From Micromonospora yangpuensis (GTDB lineage: Bacteria > Actinomycetota > Actinomycetes > Mycobacteriales > Micromonosporaceae): 64,000 bases of DNA. Made by a program: the position numbers and the translations under genes. Below, in pieces: positions 60,020-64,000 of the stretch (position 1 is the stretch's first letter; the number at the start of each line of letters is the position of its first letter). A model generated the notes under the pieces. That model made no database searches. It was not told the DNA's origin and worked only from the letters and a program-made list of their open reading frames with translations. The stretch covers positions 5,890,001-5,954,000 of the forward strand of contig NZ_FMIA01000002.1 of the NCBI RefSeq assembly GCF_900091615.1. Reading direction: 5' to 3'.

Positions 60020-60073
60020 GCCCCGGTCAGCGGCGGGGCCCCGGTCAGCGGCGGGGCCCCGGTCAGCGGGCGG
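60020..60073. repeat. 18-bp tandem repeat over the glpD stop codon, 3 units
   Basis: GCCCCGGTCAGCGGCGGG at 60020, 60038 and 60056; the third copy contains the glpD stop (TCA at 60063-60065). Confidence 0.88.
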
Positions 60074-61889
60074 ACGGGAGTTCGGCCGGATCGCCGTCGG
60101 TACCCCGGTCGGCGGCGAAGCCCCGCACGTCGGGCGCGCCGAGCCGGGCCGCGTCGGCGGTAGCGTCGTCCGGCATGGTCTGCGACTGCCGCTCCGCCGC
60201 CACCCGGGCCCGGTAGTGGTCGACCTCGCGGGCCCGGGTCGCGGCGTCCCAGCCCAGCACCGCGCCCATCAGCTCGGCCGTGTGCTCGGCCGACTCCAGG
60301 CCGCGGTGGGTGGTCTCGAACGAGATCCGGGTACGCCGGGTCAGCACGTCCTCCAGGTGCAGGGCGCCCTCGGCGCGGGCCGCGTACGTCACCTCGGCGG
60401 CGAGGTACTCCGGGGCCCCGGCCAGCGGGGAACCGAGCAGCGGATCGGCGTCGATCAGGGCGAGCAGCTCCAGGGTGAGGGTGCCGTACCGCTCCAGCAG
60501 GTGCTCCAGCACCCCGACCGGCATGCCGTGCCGGCGGGCCAGGTCGGCCCGGTCCCGCCACATCGCCGCGTACCCGTCCGCGCCGAGCAACGGCAGGTCG
60601 GCGGTGCGCGACCGGCGTACCCCGCCGAGCCGGCGGGCGGCCTGGTCCACCACGTCGGCGGCCATCACCCGGTACGTCGTGTACTTGCCCCCGGCGACCA
60701 CCAGCAGCCCCAGCATCGGCTCGAAGACGGCGTGCTCCCGGGAGAGCTTGGAGGTGCTGTCCGCCTCGCCGGCCAGCAGCGGGCGCAGCCCGGCGTAGAC
60801 GCCCTCGATGTCGGCGGTGGTCAGCGGCCGTTCCAGCACCGTGTTGACCTGGTCCAACAGGTACGCGATGTCCCGCGCGGAGGCCGCCGGGTGGGACCGG
60901 TCGAGCCGCCAGTCGGTGTCGGTGGTGCCGATGATCCAGTGCCCACCCCACGGGATGACGAAGAGCACCGAGGTGGGGGTGCGCAGGATCAGCCCGGTCT
61001 CCCCGGTGATCGCCGAGCGGGGCACCACCAGGTGCACCCCCTTGGAGGCCCGGACCCGGATCCCGGGCCGTACCCCGACGTCGTCGAGCATCCGGGACAG
61101 GTCGTCGCTCCACACACCGGTGGCGGCGATGACCGTGCGGGCGCGTACCTCGAACTCGGCGCCCGCGCCGTTGGGTGCCTCCAGGTCCCGGACCCGGACC
61201 CCGGTGACCTCCCGGGCCTGCCGGATCAGCCCGACCGCGCGGGCGCTGGTGACCACGGTCGCGCCGAGGCTGGCGGCGGTGCGGGCCAGGGTGACCACCA
61301 GCCGGGCGTCGTCGACCTGCCCGTCGTGGTAGCGGATCGCGCCGGCCAGGGCGTCGGCGCGCAGGCTCGGGAAGAGCCGCCGGGCGCCCTCCCGGCTCAG
61401 ATGGCGGTGCAGCGGCATCCCCCGGTCACCGCCGAGCAGGCCGGCGAAGGCGTCGTACGCCGCGACACCCAACCCGTAGTACGCCCGTCGCCAGGCACGG
61501 GCGGGCAGTCCGCGGGCACCCGGCTCGCCGGGCAGCGGCACCAGGATCGGCACCGGCCGGACCAGGTGCGGAGCCAGCCGGGTGGCGAGCAGGCCGCGCT
61601 CGGTGAGTGCCTCGTGCACCAGCCCGAACTCCAGCTGCTCCAGGTAGCGCAGGCCACCGTGGATCAGCTTGCTGGACCGGCTGGAGGTGCCGGCGGCATG
61701 ATCACGGGCCTCGACCAGGGCCACCTTGAGCCCTCGGGAGGCGGCGTCGAGAGCAGCCCCCGCCCCGGTGACACCACCGCCGATGACCAGCACGTCGAAC
61801 CGCTCGGCGCGGAGGCGACGCAGGTCGGCGGCGCGGCGTTGCGGGGAGAGTCGGCCGGCCAGGGCGCGGGAGAGGTTGGGGTCACGCAC
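60063..61889 (-). CDS. glpD: Aerobic glycerol-3-phosphate dehydrogenase
   Basis: 608 residues. FAD-binding Rossmann motif GGGVTGAGAALDAASRG (37-53), SSRSSKLIHGGLRYLEQLEF, the substrate-site SKGVHLVVPR and the GlpD C-terminal domain (ARAEGALHLEDVLTRRTRIS). It oxidises sn-glycerol-3-phosphate to dihydroxyacetone phosphate at the membrane. GTG at 61889 gives VRDPNLSRALAGRLSPQRRA, typical of actinobacterial GlpD. A much longer in-frame extension upstream is antisense to the peptidase gene and is not coding. Confidence 0.93.
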   Translation of the reverse strand: MRDPNLSRALAGRLSPQRRAADLRRLRAERFDVLVIGGGVTGAGAALDAASRGLKVALVEARDHAAGTSSRSSKLIHGGLRYLEQLEFGLVHEALTERGLLATRLAPHLVRPVPILVPLPGEPGARGLPARAWRRAYYGLGVAAYDAFAGLLGGDRGMPLHRHLSREGARRLFPSLRADALAGAIRYHDGQVDDARLVVTLARTAASLGATVVTSARAVGLIRQAREVTGVRVRDLEAPNGAGAEFEVRARTVIAATGVWSDDLSRMLDDVGVRPGIRVRASKGVHLVVPRSAITGETGLILRTPTSVLFVIPWGGHWIIGTTDTDWRLDRSHPAASARDIAYLLDQVNTVLERPLTTADIEGVYAGLRPLLAGEADSTSKLSREHAVFEPMLGLLVVAGGKYTTYRVMAADVVDQAARRLGGVRRSRTADLPLLGADGYAAMWRDRADLARRHGMPVGVLEHLLERYGTLTLELLALIDADPLLGSPLAGAPEYLAAEVTYAARAEGALHLEDVLTRRTRISFETTHRGLESAEHTAELMGAVLGWDAATRAREVDHYRARVAAERQSQTMPDDATADAARLGAPDVRGFAADRGTDGDPAELPSAR

Positions 61890-61952
61890 CCGTCCACGGT
61901 AACCGTCCCGGGCGAGCGGCAGCAGGTGCCGTCCGGCCCGTACTGTCGGAGA

Positions 61953-64000
61953 ATGGAGGCCGGCCACCCACCACCCGCAGGTCCGCCCGCGTCGCCCGGC
62001 CCGGTGCCACCCGGCGGTCCACCCACGCCGCCCGCCGGCCCGATGCCGCCCCCCGGGCCGCCCGCCGGCCCGCCCGCCAGCCCGGTGCCGCCCGGGTGGC
62101 CGCCGACCGCCGGCCCGATGCTGTCCGGCCCGATGCCACCCGCCAGCCCGGTGCCGCCCGGCCCGATGCCGCCCGCCGGGCCGGTGCCGCCCGGGTGGCC
62201 ACCGACCGCCGGGCCAGGACCGGGCCGGTCGGGTTCCGGGCCGTGGCCGGTGGTGCTGGCGGCGCTGGTCGGGCTCTGGACCGTCGGGTTCGTCGTGGTC
62301 GGTCAGGCCGGCGGCTGGCTGGTCGACCAGGTGGTGCTCGCCACCGGCCTGCACCGGCTGGTCGGGCTCTGGCCGGGTCTGGCCCTGGGCACCGTGGTCG
62401 TGCTCGGCACGCCCACGCTGCTGCTCGCCCTCTTGCCACGCTCCCCGGCGGTCCGGACCACCGGCCGGGTCTGGCTGGCCGGCACGCTGAGCCTCGGTGT
62501 GCTGCTCCTGCTGCGGGCCGTCCCGCCCGTGCACCACGAGGCCTACCTGGCCCTGCTGGCCGGCACCGCCGCGCTGCTCGCCCTGGTCGGCGGCCGTATC
62601 CTGCGCCGCGCCGGACTGCCCGCCGGGCCCGGCCGATCCGCCGGAACCCAGCAGCCCGCCGAGCCCCGCCAGCCCGCCCAGGTACAGCAGCCCGCCGAGC
62701 CCCGCCAGCCCGCCCAGGTACAGCAGCCCGCCGAACGCCACCGTCCGGCCGGGCCATGGCGACCGGGGGCGGTCACCCTGCTCGCGGCCGCTGCCGGGTT
62801 GCTCCTGCTGCTCCCCTGGGTCTGGGTGGGTGCCCTCGGTGGCCTGCTGGAGACGGCCCTCGCCGCCCTGGCGGCGGCAGCGGTCGGTGCCCTGGCCGGG
62901 GTGCTGCTCGATGCCGGCTTCTGGGCCCGGTTCACCGTCGGCACGCCACCCCGGGCGGCCCGGTTGGTGCTGGTCGGGGGCCTGGTGGCCGGGGTGGCCC
63001 TGCTGCTGCTGGCGGCCGGTACCGGCCAGTCCGGTGCGCAGCTGCCGGCGCTGTTCACGCTGCCACCGGTCGGATTCGTGCTGGCCGCGCTGCACGCGGC
63101 GGCGCTGCGCTCGGGCCGACCGTCCGGCTCCGCCGCGACCCGCTGGCTGGTCGGGCTCGGCGTGTTCGGTCCGCTTGCCTACGCCGACCCGGAGGAGATC
63201 ACGCTCCTGCTGGCCGACTCCCGCGACGTGCCGTTCTGGGTCGCGGTGGCGACCGCGGCCGGGCTGGCCGTCGCGGTCGCGCTGGCCATCGGGTACGGCG
63301 TCGTGCTCGGCCGGGCCCGCGGTGCCCACCCGGCGCGGCGGGTCGCAGTCGCCGCCGTCGCGGTCGGGCTGGCCGCCGGCGCGGTGGTCGGTCTCGGCCC
63401 CGGCCAACCCGGGCTGCACGGCGAACGGCTGCTGGTGGTGCTGCGCGAGCAGGCGGACCTGACCGACCTGCCGGCCGCCGCGCCGGGTCGTGCCGGCCGG
63501 GACGCCCGCGTCACCGAGGTGCACCGCCGACTGGTCGACACCGCCGAGCGGACCCAGGTCGACCTGCGCCGGGAGCTGCGTCGGCTGCGGCTGGCACCCA
63601 CCCCCTACTACCTGGTCAACGCCATCGAGACCGACGGCGGGCCGGCGGTACGGGCCTGGCTGAGCCGCCGGCCCGAGGTGGCCCGGGTACTGGTCAGCCA
63701 GCGGCTGCGACCGCTACCGGCGGCGGTACCGGCCAACCGCGGCGACCAGAGCGCGCCGGCCGGGCCGGCCTGGAACATCTCGCTGATCGGTGCGGACCGG
63801 GTGTGGAGCGAGTTCGGGGTGACCGGTGCCGGGGTGGTGGTGGGCAGCTCCGACTCCGGGGTGGACGGTGCCCATCCGGCGCTCTCCGCCGGCTTCCGGG
63901 GCGGCGACGACTCCTGGTACGACCCGTGGGCCGGCACCCCGGCCCCGACCGACCGCAGCGGACACGGCACCCACACGCTGGGCAGCGCGGTCGGCCGCAG
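61953..64000 (+). CDS. Membrane-embedded subtilisin-like (S8) peptidase, partial (right edge)
   Basis: The ATG at 61953 opens a frame that stays open to the window end (682 residues). A Pro/Gly-rich N-terminus (about 1-90, MPPxGP repeats) precedes about ten transmembrane helices between residues 95 and 490, interrupted near 233-262 by a 12-residue repeat (QQPAEPRQPAQV). Then comes a subtilase prodomain-like segment (HRRLVDTAERTQVDLRREL) and the S8 domain with D634 (SSDSGVDGAHP) and H671 (SGHGTHTLG). The catalytic Ser must lie beyond the edge. The prodomain resembles that of the peptidase at 17174. Divergent from glpD by 63 bp. Confidence 0.85.
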   Translation, partial: MEAGHPPPAGPPASPGPVPPGGPPTPPAGPMPPPGPPAGPPASPVPPGWPPTAGPMLSGPMPPASPVPPGPMPPAGPVPPGWPPTAGPGPGRSGSGPWPVVLAALVGLWTVGFVVVGQAGGWLVDQVVLATGLHRLVGLWPGLALGTVVVLGTPTLLLALLPRSPAVRTTGRVWLAGTLSLGVLLLLRAVPPVHHEAYLALLAGTAALLALVGGRILRRAGLPAGPGRSAGTQQPAEPRQPAQVQQPAEPRQPAQVQQPAERHRPAGPWRPGAVTLLAAAAGLLLLLPWVWVGALGGLLETALAALAAAAVGALAGVLLDAGFWARFTVGTPPRAARLVLVGGLVAGVALLLLAAGTGQSGAQLPALFTLPPVGFVLAALHAAALRSGRPSGSAATRWLVGLGVFGPLAYADPEEITLLLADSRDVPFWVAVATAAGLAVAVALAIGYGVVLGRARGAHPARRVAVAAVAVGLAAGAVVGLGPGQPGLHGERLLVVLREQADLTDLPAAAPGRAGRDARVTEVHRRLVDTAERTQVDLRRELRRLRLAPTPYYLVNAIETDGGPAVRAWLSRRPEVARVLVSQRLRPLPAAVPANRGDQSAPAGPAWNISLIGADRVWSEFGVTGAGVVVGSSDSGVDGAHPALSAGFRGGDDSWYDPWAGTPAPTDRSGHGTHTLGSAVGR
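62649..62732 (+). repeat. 36-bp coding repeat inside the membrane peptidase
   Basis: CAGCAGCCCGCCGAGCCCCG... occurs twice fully and once partly, encoding QQPAEPRQPAQV in a loop between transmembrane helices. Confidence 0.85.

Noticed and set aside
61890-63524. Upstream in-frame extension of glpD to 1153 codons
   Set aside because: The extension is the antisense of the membrane peptidase and is Gln/Gly/Arg-rich without any domain. GlpD has its normal N-terminus from 61889.
1-64000. tRNA, rRNA or other structural RNA genes
   Set aside because: No TTCGAATCC-type T-arm or rRNA signature was recognised on either strand by reading; a covariance-model search would be decisive.

Overview
The window is about 70+ percent GC chromosomal DNA from an actinomycete, most likely a Micromonosporaceae member (Micromonospora or close relative). 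Reasons: many GTG starts, ATGA/GTGA stop-start couplings, a mycothiol synthase, an atypical GlnR-type regulator, Streptomyces-style 11-nt PHO boxes, and two gene orders that I recall from Mycobacterium tuberculosis: HTH regulator-hbhA-DUF2516 (Rv0474-0476), and YgfZ / class IV aminotransferase / nitrobindin ... DUF1416 / rhodanese / LmeA-like / GlnR / MshD / Pst (Rv0811c-Rv0821c). No rRNA or tRNA gene was recognised.

Layout. 0-4.3 kb: LuxR-type response regulator with a repeat-encoded N-terminus, WYL regulator, SDR, alpha/beta hydrolase coupled to a DUF2516 membrane protein. 4.3-6.5 kb: HbhA-like protein translationally coupled to an XRE regulator. 6.5-9.4 kb: hydrolase, asparaginase-like protein, BKACE enzyme. 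9.5-13.5 kb: Fur-family regulator coupled to YgfZ, aminodeoxychorismate-lyase-like aminotransferase, nitrobindin-like protein, a 34-residue membrane peptide, DsrE-like protein. 13.5-27 kb: SCP2-like protein coupled to a glycogen-debranching-type enzyme, a 1459-residue secreted subtilase, a GT2 polysaccharide synthase followed 10 nt later by a 46-residue LPLTG membrane peptide, a bare GntR DNA-binding domain, a TPM-domain protein. 27-34 kb: DUF1416 and thiosulfate sulfurtransferase behind a 25-codon cysteine-rich leader peptide, LmeA-like lipoprotein-processing family protein, GlnR-like regulator, polysaccharide deacetylase with an overlapping mini-ORF, mshD. 34-39 kb: pstSCAB divergent from phoU, with a PHO box. 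39-44.4 kb: accessory cluster of small DNA-binding proteins (XRE, DivIVA-like, GntR-like, three related AlpA-like proteins) and a PIN / XRE-ImmA module. 44.4-50 kb: Nudix, Gfo/Idh/MocA oxidoreductase, a second phosphate-uptake operon (DUF47-pit) with its own PHO box, PPK2, DUF402. 50-64 kb: DinG helicase, AI-2E permease, orphan GroES, PrsW protease, FUSC protein, HD hydrolase, DUF4031, GlcD-type and GlpD flavoenzymes, and a membrane-embedded subtilase running off the right edge.

Phosphorus handling is the clearest theme: PHO-box-controlled Pst and Pit uptake, PhoU, polyphosphate kinase 2 and glycerol-3-phosphate oxidation. Sulfur and thiol metabolism (leader peptide, rhodanese, DUF1416, DsrE, MshD) is the second.

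The non-coding space is unusually structured. A palindromic element of about 55-82 bp occurs seven times. In five cases its end supplies the TAA stop codon of the adjacent gene, and those are the only five TAA-terminated genes I see in the window. Two further palindrome families occur twice each, and short tandem duplications often sit on gene 3' ends.
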